Positions 1 to 5,630 of a DNA stretch of 5,630 bases are shown here, in pieces. Each line of letters starts with the position of its first letter. The first letter of the stretch is position 1. The notes beneath the pieces are model-generated. The model was not told the DNA's origin. It ran no database searches and saw only the letters and a list, made by a program, of their open reading frames with translations. Source of the stretch: an uncultured Planctomycetaceae bacterium (GTDB taxonomy: Bacteria > Planctomycetota > Planctomycetia > Pirellulales > UBA1268); the NCBI GenBank assembly GCA_903885855.1, contig CAISKG010000108.1, positions 1 through 5,630 of the forward strand. Direction: 5' to 3'. Position numbers and translations under genes: made by a program.

Positions 1-1745
1 ACGCGCGCGAGCTGCTCGCGCGCCTCGGCGCGCAGGTGGCGCACGGCGGCGTAGTCGAGCCCCTCGGGGATCGGCCGGTCGGCCTCGCGGCGCCGCTTCT
101 CGATCCGCTCGCGCTCCCGGCCGAGGTAGCCCTCGTAGCGGATGTCCCAGGCCACCTGATCGGCCACGTCGCGCGGCACGGCGGCGAGCGCCGGGCAGGC
201 GGCCGCGGCATCGGCCCAGGTGAACTCGGGCCGGCGGAGGAGGTCGAGGAGCGCCGTGCCCCCCACGCGCGTGGCGGCGAGGGTGGCCCGGGCGGCGTCG
301 ATGGCGGCGAGTTTCGCCCCGAGGCGGGCGATCCGCGCCGGTTCGGCGAGGCCGACGCGGGCGGCGAGCCCGGTGAGGCGCCGGTCGGCGTTGTCGTGGC
401 GCAGGGCGAGGCGGTGCTCGGCGCGGCTGGTGAACATCCGGTAGGGCTCGTCGACGCCGCGGAGCACGAGGTCGTCGACCAGCACCCCGATGTAGCTCTC
501 CTCGCGCTCCAGGACGAGCGGCTCGCGGCCGGCGGCGGCACGGGCGGCGTTGGCGCCGGCGAGGAGCCCCTGCGCGGCGGCCTCCTCGTAGCCGGTGGTG
601 CCGTTGATCTGGCCGGCGAAGAACAGCCCCGCCACGTGCTTGCTCTCGAGCCCCGCCCGCAGCTGGTCGGGGGGGCAGTAGTCGTACTCCACCGCGTAGC
701 CGTAGCGCATGATCCGGGCGCGCTCGAGGCCGGGCACGAGGCGGATCATCGCGTCCTGCACGTCGCGCGGGAGGCTCGTGGAGATGCCGTTGACGTACAC
801 CTCCTGCGTGGCCCGCCCCTCCGGCTCGAGGAACAGCTGGTGGCCGTCGCGGTCGGCGAAGCGCACCACCTTGTCCTCGATGCTCGGGCAGTAGCGGGGG
901 CCCCGCGACTCGATCTGCCCGGAGTACATCGGGGCGCGGTGGAGGTTCGCGCGGATCAGCGCGTGCACCTCCGGGGTGGTGCGCGTGATCCAGCAGTGGA
1001 TCTGGTCGACGTCGAGGCGGTCGGTGAGGAATGAGAAGGCCTGCGGCTCCGGGTCGCCCGGCTGGATGGCGAGCGCCCCGAAGTCGATCGAGCGGGCGGA
1101 GAGCCGGCAGGGGGTGCCGGTCTTGAAGCGGTCGAGGCGGATGCCGGCGGCGGCGAGGCTGCGGCTCACGCCCGAGGTGGTCCCCTCCCCCGCGCGGCCG
1201 CCGGCCACCTTCGCCTCGCCGGTGTGCATGACGGCCTGGAGGAAGGTGCCGGTGGTGAGCACCACGGCGGGCGCGTGGTACTCCGCCCCGTCGATCGTGC
1301 CGACGCCGAGCACGCGAAAGCCGGCGGCGCCCGGGTCGCCGCCGGCGGCGGGCTCGAGCAGCAGGCGATCGACGATCTCCTGCCGCAGGTCGAGCCCGGG
1401 GGTCTCCTCGACGATCCGCTTGACCTCCATCTGGTAGAGGCGCTTGTCGGCCTGCGCGCGGGGGCCGTGCATCGCCGGCCCCTTGGAGCGGTTGAGGACG
1501 CGGAAATGGATCCCCGTGGCGTCGATCGCCCGCGCCATCACCCCCCCGAGGGCGTCGACCTCGCGGACGAGCTGCGCCTTCCCCACCCCGCCGATGGCCG
1601 GATTGCAGCTCATCTGGCCGACGGTGTCGAGGTTGGCGGTGAGGAGGGCCACGCGCGCCCCCAGGCGCGCCGCGGCCGCCGCCGCCTCGACCCCCGCGTG
1701 GCCGGCGCCGACGACGATCACGTCGAGGTCGTAGCGGCAGGTCAT
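1..1745 (-). CDS. mnmG: tRNA uridine-5-carboxymethylaminomethyl(34) synthesis enzyme MnmG (3' end cut by window)
   Basis: MnmG is a cytosolic FAD enzyme. With the GTPase MnmE it installs the (carboxymethyl)aminomethyl group on C5 of the wobble uridine of certain tRNAs. Reading from ATG at 1745, 581 codons are open to the window edge. The family is usually about 620-630 residues, so only some 40-50 C-terminal residues are missing. Visible landmarks: the dinucleotide-binding GAGHAG at residues 13-18; MSCNPAIGG with Cys47; NRSKGPAMHGPRAQADK around 85-101; KTGTPCRL at 208-215; RYCPSIEDK with Cys286, matching the second functional cysteine of the family; and GLFFAGQINGTTGYEEAAAQG at 373-393, a family signature. 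The C-terminal tRNA/MnmE-binding helical domain has begun when the sequence runs out. The start is chosen because the FAD-binding strand follows directly (RYDLDVIVVGAG). No Shine-Dalgarno is visible before it. MnmE is not in the window. The gene runs divergently from the metalloprotease gene. Confidence 0.97.
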   Translation of the reverse strand, partial: MTCRYDLDVIVVGAGHAGVEAAAAAARLGARVALLTANLDTVGQMSCNPAIGGVGKAQLVREVDALGGVMARAIDATGIHFRVLNRSKGPAMHGPRAQADKRLYQMEVKRIVEETPGLDLRQEIVDRLLLEPAAGGDPGAAGFRVLGVGTIDGAEYHAPAVVLTTGTFLQAVMHTGEAKVAGGRAGEGTTSGVSRSLAAAGIRLDRFKTGTPCRLSARSIDFGALAIQPGDPEPQAFSFLTDRLDVDQIHCWITRTTPEVHALIRANLHRAPMYSGQIESRGPRYCPSIEDKVVRFADRDGHQLFLEPEGRATQEVYVNGISTSLPRDVQDAMIRLVPGLERARIMRYGYAVEYDYCPPDQLRAGLESKHVAGLFFAGQINGTTGYEEAAAQGLLAGANAARAAAGREPLVLEREESYIGVLVDDLVLRGVDEPYRMFTSRAEHRLALRHDNADRRLTGLAARVGLAEPARIARLGAKLAAIDAARATLAATRVGGTALLDLLRRPEFTWADAAAACPALAAVPRDVADQVAWDIRYEGYLGRERERIEKRRREADRPIPEGLDYAAVRHLRAEAREQLAR

Positions 1746-1830
1746 GGCGGGGCCGTGGGGCGGGGTCGGGGGGAGGCAGGGGACGACTCCCCGGAGCCGC
1801 CCCTTCATGGGAGCCTAGCCGGGCCCGGGA

Positions 1831-1855
1831 GGGGTTCCAACGCCCATGGAATCCC
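1831..1855. repeat. Inverted repeat upstream of mnmG
   Basis: GGGGTTCCA (1831-1839) and TGGAATCCC (1847-1855) can form a 9-bp stem with one G-U pair and a 7-base loop on the plus strand. On the minus strand, the sense of mnmG, the G-U pair becomes an A-C mismatch. No T-run follows on either side, so it does not look like an intrinsic terminator. It lies 86-110 bases upstream of the mnmG start and could be an operator-like site or chance in GC-rich DNA. Confidence 0.35.
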
Positions 1856-1951
1856 GGGGCCGGCGAACCTCGGCGGACCGGCCGAGCCGGGATGTGGCCG
1901 GGCGTGGAAGGCGAAGTTATGCTCCGGCGGTGGGGAGTGCGGGCGGAGGCC

Positions 1952-2042
1952 GACGGCGGAACCGTCACATCCGGCACGGCACCTCCAAAGGGGGAGCGGA
2001 TTGCAGAATCCGGCCGCCGGGGGCCGATCGACCCGTCAGGGT
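1952..2042 (+). other. Cluster of short hairpins, possible structured leader or small RNA
   Basis: Small perfect stems lie one after another on the plus strand. GACGG/CCGTC pairs 1952-1956 with 1962-1966. CGGATT/AATCCG pairs 1997-2002 with 2007-2012 around a GCAG loop. CGGCC/GGCCG pairs 2011-2015 with 2022-2026; it shares two bases with the previous stem, so the two compete at their edge. ACCC/GGGT pairs 2031-2034 with 2039-2042 around GTCA. I recognise no riboswitch or known RNA family here. Short stems are common by chance at this GC content, so this marks a candidate only. Confidence 0.22.
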
Positions 2043-2108
2043 GCGTGGTCTGCGGCGACTGCGACGGTGCGTGACGAACCGGTCGGCCGCCCGCGGCGTA
2101 TCACTCCC

Positions 2109-2156
2109 CAGACCCAGCGTCAGACCCAGCGTCAGACCCGTCGTCAGACCCAGCGT
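2109..2156. repeat. 12-bp tandem repeat, four copies
   Basis: The unit CAGACCCAGCGT is repeated head to tail at 2109-2120, 2121-2132, 2133-2144 and 2145-2156. Copies 1, 2 and 4 are identical; copy 3 reads CAGACCCGTCGT, two changes. The next bases (CACACC...) look like a decayed fifth unit start. The array ends about 35 bases before the Shine-Dalgarno of the metalloprotease gene, so it lies in the probable 5' leader or promoter. Because 12 is a multiple of three, any frame crossing it reads as a four-residue repeat, but I see no evidence that it is translated. It could be a slippage-derived minisatellite, a set of spaced binding sites, or a leader element. Confidence 0.9.
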
Positions 2157-2191
2157 CACACCATCCACCGACTGTCCGGCCCCGTTTCCCC

Positions 2192-2200
2192 GAGGTGATC
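2192..2200 (+). promoter_or_regulatory. Strong Shine-Dalgarno for the metalloprotease gene
   Basis: GAGGTGATC matches nine consecutive bases of the complement of the bacterial 16S rRNA 3' tail. The GAGG core ends eight bases before ATG at 2204, which is normal spacing. It decides the start: an in-frame GTG at 2195 lies inside this element and is therefore unlikely to be the initiator. Confidence 0.85.
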
Positions 2201-2203
2201 GCC

Positions 2204-3970
2204 ATGTCGCACGCCACCCCCCGCCGCGAAGACACCCCCGCGCACCGCGCTCTCCTCAAGCAGCGGGTGGATGTCGAGACGCTCGAATCGCGCCGGGTGA
2301 TGTGCGCCAGCTGCACCGCCCTGACGGCCTATCTGGCCGAGATGTCGGCCGACGGGAATGACGCATCGGCCGACCTGACGACGGCGATCGTGGCCCCGGG
2401 CGAGGCCGACGCCGTCGCCGCGGTCGAAGGGGCTGGCTCCTGCGGCGACACCGGCGGCTGCTGCTGCGAGGGCTGCCGCGAGGCGGTCGCGCCCGGGTCG
2501 GCCCAGTCGAGCGCCGAATCGTTCGCGTTGGCCACCAGCGGCCTCGACGCCGCCGATGGACTGCGGGCCGCGCGGTCCGCGACCGCCGTGCGCAAGGCGG
2601 CGGCCACGGTGCCGCAGGTGTGGATCAACGCCCCGAACTACGGCATCCGCGGTCAGGACGCGGTGTTCACGGTGTCGCTCGACAAAGCCCCCGGCGCGAA
2701 GCCGGTGACGGTCTTCTACAAGACCCAGAACGGCGGCGCGGCCGCGGGCAAGGACTTCCTGGCCCGGACGGGCAAGATCACCTTCACCGGCCAGGAGACG
2801 ACGAAGGAGATCCGGGTGCCGATCAAGGCCGACGCCCCGGTGCGCTCGCCGAAGCCGGCCGACTTCTCGGTCGTCCTCTCCGCCCCGGGCAACGCCAAGA
2901 TCGTCGAGTCGCGCGCCGTGACGTCGATCGCCAGCGACACGCCCGGCTTCCAGATCGAGATCAACTTCCTCGGCAACGTCCCGCCCATCGTGCAGGGGGC
3001 GGCCAAGGCGGCGGTCAACAAGTGGCAGTCGGTGATCACCGGCGACCTCCCCTCGGTGGTGATCGGCAACCGCTTCATCGACGACTTCGTGATGAACGTG
3101 AAGATGGGGCTGCTCGGCGGGGTGCCGAGCGACGGCGAGGGGGGAGCGCTGGCCAATGCCTTCCCCATGGCCCCCGACGCCGCCAAGGTGGCGATCCGCA
3201 AGGACGGCAGCGGCAACACCGCCTACATGGGCACCACCGGCATCGACCCCGCCGACATCGACTTCGCGGGGCTGCAGGCCGTGCTCATGCACGAGATGGG
3301 CCATGCCCTGGGGATCGGCGCCTTCTGGCGCTACCACCTCATCCCGCGGCTCCAATTCCCCGATCTGGGCCTGATCAAGGACATCGACTCCGATGCGCCG
3401 CAATACGTCGGCAAGAACGCCGTGGCGAAGTACGGGGCGTACTTCCCCGGCACGAACGTCACGTCGGTGCCGGTGCAGCCCTTCGTGCTGGGCCACTGGG
3501 ACGAGGAGCACCTCGGCACCGAACTGATGACGCCCTTCGCCGAGGAGGAGCCGCCGATGCCGCTGAGCGACGTGACGATCGCGGCGCTCGCCGATCTCGG
3601 CTACCAGGTCAACTACTCGCGGCGCGAGTTCTGGAATCCCGACGGCCCGATGGCCGGCACCACCAACGACCAGGGGGGCGGGTCGGGCTCGTCGGGCGAC
3701 CTCACGAGCGCCCGCTTCCTCACCGACGTCACCTGGGGCTTCGAGATCGTGGTGCGCCGCGTCGGCACCACCGACGGCTCGCGGGTCGTGGCGGTCTCCA
3801 CGCAGCCGGTCGCCGAGGCCCCCAAGGCGGCCGCCGCCGTCGAGGCCGCGCAGCCGGTGGAGCAGCCCGCGGCGATCGTGCCGCGGCGGATCGTGTTCCG
3901 CACCGCCTCGGCGGCGGGCCAGCGGACGTTCAATGCCCCCGTGGCCTCGGCCTTCCGCGGCTTCCGCTGA
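2204..3970 (+). CDS. Leishmanolysin-like (M8-type) zinc metalloprotease with Calx-beta domain and planctomycete LExR N-terminus
   Basis: Predicted exported or surface zinc endopeptidase of 588 residues; the substrate is unknown. N-terminus: VETLESRR (24-31) resembles the LExR motif of planctomycete surface and exported proteins; no classical hydrophobic signal peptide is visible. Cys34, 37, 80, 86, 87, 88 and 91 are the only cysteines and form two clusters. Residues about 138-246 are a Calx-beta domain (AVFTVSLDKAP, VTVFYKTQNG-AAAGKDF, KITFTGQETTKEI), a beta-sandwich that often binds calcium. The peptidase runs from about 248 to 475: FQIEINFLG, the zinc site HEMGHALG (His363, Glu364, His367), third ligand His431 in GHWDEEHLGTELM, Met-turn Met442, then PLSDVTIAALADLGYQVNY (453-471), typical of bacterial leishmanolysin-like proteins. 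A Gly/Ser linker (491-498), an Ala/Pro/Glu-rich stretch (about 536-556) and a basic tail ending AFRGFR follow. Start at 2204 chosen from the Shine-Dalgarno. Activity and export are inferred. Confidence 0.9.
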   Translation: MSHATPRREDTPAHRALLKQRVDVETLESRRVMCASCTALTAYLAEMSADGNDASADLTTAIVAPGEADAVAAVEGAGSCGDTGGCCCEGCREAVAPGSAQSSAESFALATSGLDAADGLRAARSATAVRKAAATVPQVWINAPNYGIRGQDAVFTVSLDKAPGAKPVTVFYKTQNGGAAAGKDFLARTGKITFTGQETTKEIRVPIKADAPVRSPKPADFSVVLSAPGNAKIVESRAVTSIASDTPGFQIEINFLGNVPPIVQGAAKAAVNKWQSVITGDLPSVVIGNRFIDDFVMNVKMGLLGGVPSDGEGGALANAFPMAPDAAKVAIRKDGSGNTAYMGTTGIDPADIDFAGLQAVLMHEMGHALGIGAFWRYHLIPRLQFPDLGLIKDIDSDAPQYVGKNAVAKYGAYFPGTNVTSVPVQPFVLGHWDEEHLGTELMTPFAEEEPPMPLSDVTIAALADLGYQVNYSRREFWNPDGPMAGTTNDQGGGSGSSGDLTSARFLTDVTWGFEIVVRRVGTTDGSRVVAVSTQPVAEAPKAAAAVEAAQPVEQPAAIVPRRIVFRTASAAGQRTFNAPVASAFRGFR

Positions 3971-4006
3971 TCCGCCCCGCCCTTGCCCGCCGTCCCCCGG
4001 CTCGGC
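3971..4006. other. Short convergent gap
   Basis: These 36 bases separate the stop codons of two convergent genes. They are C-rich, with no hairpin followed by T-run on either strand. Transcription of both genes therefore ends by another route, such as Rho, or inside the opposing gene. Confidence 0.7.
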
Positions 4007-5630
4007 TCAGGCGGCGCGACGATCGTGGTCGTCGCGGGCGGGGGGCGGCAGGCGGAAGAGGGCGAAGAGTTCCTCCACCGTCAGGCCGCCGCCCGACGTG
4101 GTGCCCGCGCCGGAGAGGATCGTCTCGGAGAGGTCGCGCTTGCGGCGCAGCACCTCGTCGATCCGCTCCTCGATCGTGCCCGCGGCGAGGTAGCGCGTCA
4201 CGGTCACGGCGCCGGCCGCCCCGATGCGGTGGGCACGGTTGACGGCCTGATCCTCCACGGCCGGGTTCCACCAGCGGTCGAAGAGGAAGACGTACCGGGA
4301 AAACTGGAGGTTGAGCCCGACGGCCCCCGCCCCGTAGGAGAGCAGCAGGACCGAGTGCCGCGGGTCGTCGCGGAAGCGGCGCACGCACTCGTCGCGCGCC
4401 CCGGTCGACATCCCGCCGTGGTAGACCAGCGGGCCGAAGGGCCGGAGGGCCCCCTCGAGCCGCTGGAGGGTGTCCACCCACTGGCTGAAGACCAGCGCCT
4501 TGCGGCCGCTGGCCTGGACCTCCTCGAGGTCGGCGCGGAGACGGTCGAGCTTCGCGCTCTCGGCGGTGGCGGTGTCGAAGTTGCAGATCTGCTTGAGGCG
4601 CAGCACCAGTTCGAAGACGTGGCGGATCGTCGCCTCCGCCCCCATCCCGGCGAGGCGCAGCACCCCCTCCTCCTCGGCCCGGCGGTAGGTTTCACGCTGC
4701 TCGGCGGTGAGTTCGATGCGCTCGTCGCGGTCGAGGCGGGGGGGCAGGTCGCGGAGGACCTGATCCTTGGTGCGGCGGAGGACGTGGTCGGCCGCCGCCA
4801 GGCCCAGCTCGCGCGGCGACATGCGTTCGTGAACCTGCCCCGGCGCCACGAACTCGAACAGCGCCACGAGGTCGGCGGCGGCGTTCTCCACCGGCGTGCC
4901 GGTCAGCGCCCAGCTGCGCCGGCGCGGCAGGTCGCGCACCGCCCGGGCGGTCTGGCTGGAGGGGTTCTTGATGCGCTGCGCCTCGTCGAGCACCACCAGA
5001 TCGAAGGGGCGGGCGACGGCGGCCACCACCTCCCGATCGCGGACCACCGTCTCGTAGTTGGCCACCTTCACCGGCACGTCGGCCTGCCCCCACTGCCAGC
5101 GCCGGCGGGCCGGATCCCCCTCCACGACGGCCACGGGGATCTCGGGCGCCCAGTCGGCGAACTCGCGCGCCCAGTTCGACACCAGCCCCTTCGGACAGAC
5201 GACGAGCACGGCGCGTCCGCCGCAGGCGTGGAGGAGGATGCGCACCGCCGAGATCGCCTGCATCGACTTCCCCAGCCCCATCTCGTCGGCCAGCACGGCC
5301 CCGTGCCGCGGCACGAGAAACGCCATCCCCTCGAGCTGGAAGGGAAACGGCGTGCGCGGGAAGGCGAGGCGGCAGGAGCCGAGGAGGGTGTCGATGTCCG
5401 GCTGGAGGAGGAACCACAGCCGCTCCTCCACGCGGATCACGTCGGCCGGCGGTGCGATCCGCGCCCGACGCGGCCGGGGCCGCGCGGGGCCGGCGGCCGG
5501 GGTCGGGGGGGACACGGGCGGGCGCGTCGCGGCCGTGGGGACGCCGAAGACGTAGCGCGACACCGCGGGCGGGGCGTCGAGCAGGGGCACGGCCACGACG
5601 GCCGTCCCCAGCGCCGCCACCGGCAGCCGC
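4007..5630 (-). CDS. SNF2-family DEAD/DEAH-type ATPase (5' end at or beyond window edge)
   Basis: Superfamily 2 ATPase of the SNF2 group, expected to translocate on double-stranded DNA and remodel or displace bound proteins; the cellular target is unknown. Numbered from GTG at 5620 (537 residues): FQLEGMAFL (94-102); motif I/Walker A ADEMGLGKS (111-119); Ia VVCPKGLVSNW (140-150); motif II DEAQ (212-215); III LTGTPVEN (239-246); IV-type ALVFSQW (375-381); V SYGAGAVGLNLQ (428-439); FDRWWNP (447-453); VI DQAVNRAHRIG (457-467). Both RecA-like lobes are complete, so an active ATPase is likely. A Pro/Arg-rich linker (33-60) precedes the core. Motif VI is followed by Ala rather than the usual Gln of HRIGQ. 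The frame stays open to 5630 with no Shine-Dalgarno before the GTG, so the true start may lie outside the window, and a longer N-terminal region cannot be excluded. The gene is convergent with the metalloprotease gene. Confidence 0.93.
   Translation of the reverse strand, partial: RLPVAALGTAVVAVPLLDAPPAVSRYVFGVPTAATRPPVSPPTPAAGPARPRPRRARIAPPADVIRVEERLWFLLQPDIDTLLGSCRLAFPRTPFPFQLEGMAFLVPRHGAVLADEMGLGKSMQAISAVRILLHACGGRAVLVVCPKGLVSNWAREFADWAPEIPVAVVEGDPARRRWQWGQADVPVKVANYETVVRDREVVAAVARPFDLVVLDEAQRIKNPSSQTARAVRDLPRRRSWALTGTPVENAAADLVALFEFVAPGQVHERMSPRELGLAAADHVLRRTKDQVLRDLPPRLDRDERIELTAEQRETYRRAEEEGVLRLAGMGAEATIRHVFELVLRLKQICNFDTATAESAKLDRLRADLEEVQASGRKALVFSQWVDTLQRLEGALRPFGPLVYHGGMSTGARDECVRRFRDDPRHSVLLLSYGAGAVGLNLQFSRYVFLFDRWWNPAVEDQAVNRAHRIGAAGAVTVTRYLAAGTIEERIDEVLRRKRDLSETILSGAGTTSGGGLTVEELFALFRLPPPARDDHDRRAA

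Larger units (their letters stand above)
1746..2203. other. Divergent intergenic region between mnmG and the metalloprotease gene
   Basis: This stretch of about 460 bases separates two divergently oriented start codons, so it should hold both promoters and both 5' leaders. I see no convincing -35/-10 pair on either strand; the composition is too GC-rich for a safe call. Several open frames cross it, but they have no family resemblance and their composition looks like overlap with GC-rich DNA. In the frame of the metalloprotease there is a stop at 2072-2074 and no usable start between it and 2195. Contents listed separately: a hairpin at 1831-1855, clustered small hairpins at 1952-2042, a 12-bp tandem repeat at 2109-2156 and a Shine-Dalgarno at 2192-2200. 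A perfect 10-bp palindrome, CCGGGCCCGG, lies at 1819-1828. Confidence 0.8.

Noticed and set aside
1918..1923. TATGCT as a -10 promoter element
   Set aside because: Only a partial match to the consensus, and no -35-like hexamer lies at suitable spacing.
2109..2156. Tandem repeat as a CRISPR array
   Set aside because: Units are 12 bp and directly abutting with no spacers, so it cannot be a CRISPR array.
2195..2197. GTG as the start of the metalloprotease
   Set aside because: It lies within the Shine-Dalgarno sequence, leaving no upstream ribosome binding site; ATG at 2204 is correctly spaced.
36..2198. Long plus-strand open frames (36-1034, 976-1437, 1224-2198) opposite mnmG
   Set aside because: They are antisense shadows of mnmG in GC-rich DNA. 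Their translations are low-complexity Gly/Ala/Arg/Val text with no family resemblance, while the minus strand gives a clear MnmG over the same bases.
2156..3511. A 451-residue minus-strand open frame opposite the metalloprotease
   Set aside because: Rich in His, Arg, Gly and Asp with no recognisable domain. The plus-strand frame has a zinc protease signature, Calx-beta domain and Shine-Dalgarno, so this is a shadow.
3971..4006. Bidirectional terminator between the convergent genes
   Set aside because: No inverted repeat with a T-run is visible in the gap on either strand.
2620..4242. A 540-residue plus-strand frame overlapping both the metalloprotease and the SNF2 gene
   Set aside because: Extremely Arg/Gly-rich, out of frame with the real gene, and it runs across the convergent junction; typical of a GC-rich alternative frame.
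4204..5417. Minus-strand frames at 4204-4695 and 4692-5417 within the SNF2 gene
   Set aside because: They share the strand but not the frame of the SNF2 ATPase, which carries all the helicase motifs in order; these have none.

Overview
The window is very GC-rich (about 70% by eye). It holds three protein-coding genes: two are cut by the window edges and one is complete. The complete gene suggests a planctomycete, probably of the Pirellulales type. Its product carries an N-terminal LExR motif of the kind seen on planctomycete surface and exported proteins, followed by a Calx-beta domain and a zinc metallopeptidase domain. This assignment is an inference from architecture and composition, not from a phylogenetic marker.

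Layout: (1) Positions 1-1745, minus strand, hold mnmG (gidA), the FAD-dependent tRNA wobble-uridine modification enzyme, lacking only its C-terminal tail. (2) Positions 1746-2203 are a divergent intergenic region of about 460 bases. It holds the 5' regions of both flanking genes, several short hairpins, and a tandem array of four 12-bp units just ahead of the next gene. A very strong Shine-Dalgarno sequence ends the region. (3) Positions 2204-3970, plus strand, encode a 588-residue leishmanolysin-like (M8-type) metalloprotease. It has the HExxH site, a distant third His and a Met-turn, a Calx-beta domain in front, and an unusual cysteine-rich N-terminal region. (4) A 36-base convergent gap follows. 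(5) Positions 4007-5630, minus strand, encode an SNF2-family ATPase with all the core helicase motifs; its 5' end lies at or beyond the window edge.

The three genes do not form an operon: transcription is divergent, then convergent, and their jobs (tRNA modification, exported proteolysis, DNA/chromatin-type ATPase) are unrelated. No mobile element, CRISPR array, tRNA or rRNA was seen. I found no convincing undescribed multi-gene system. The most distinctive items are the metalloprotease with all its cysteines packed into the N-terminal region, and the 12-bp repeat array and possible structured leader upstream of it.
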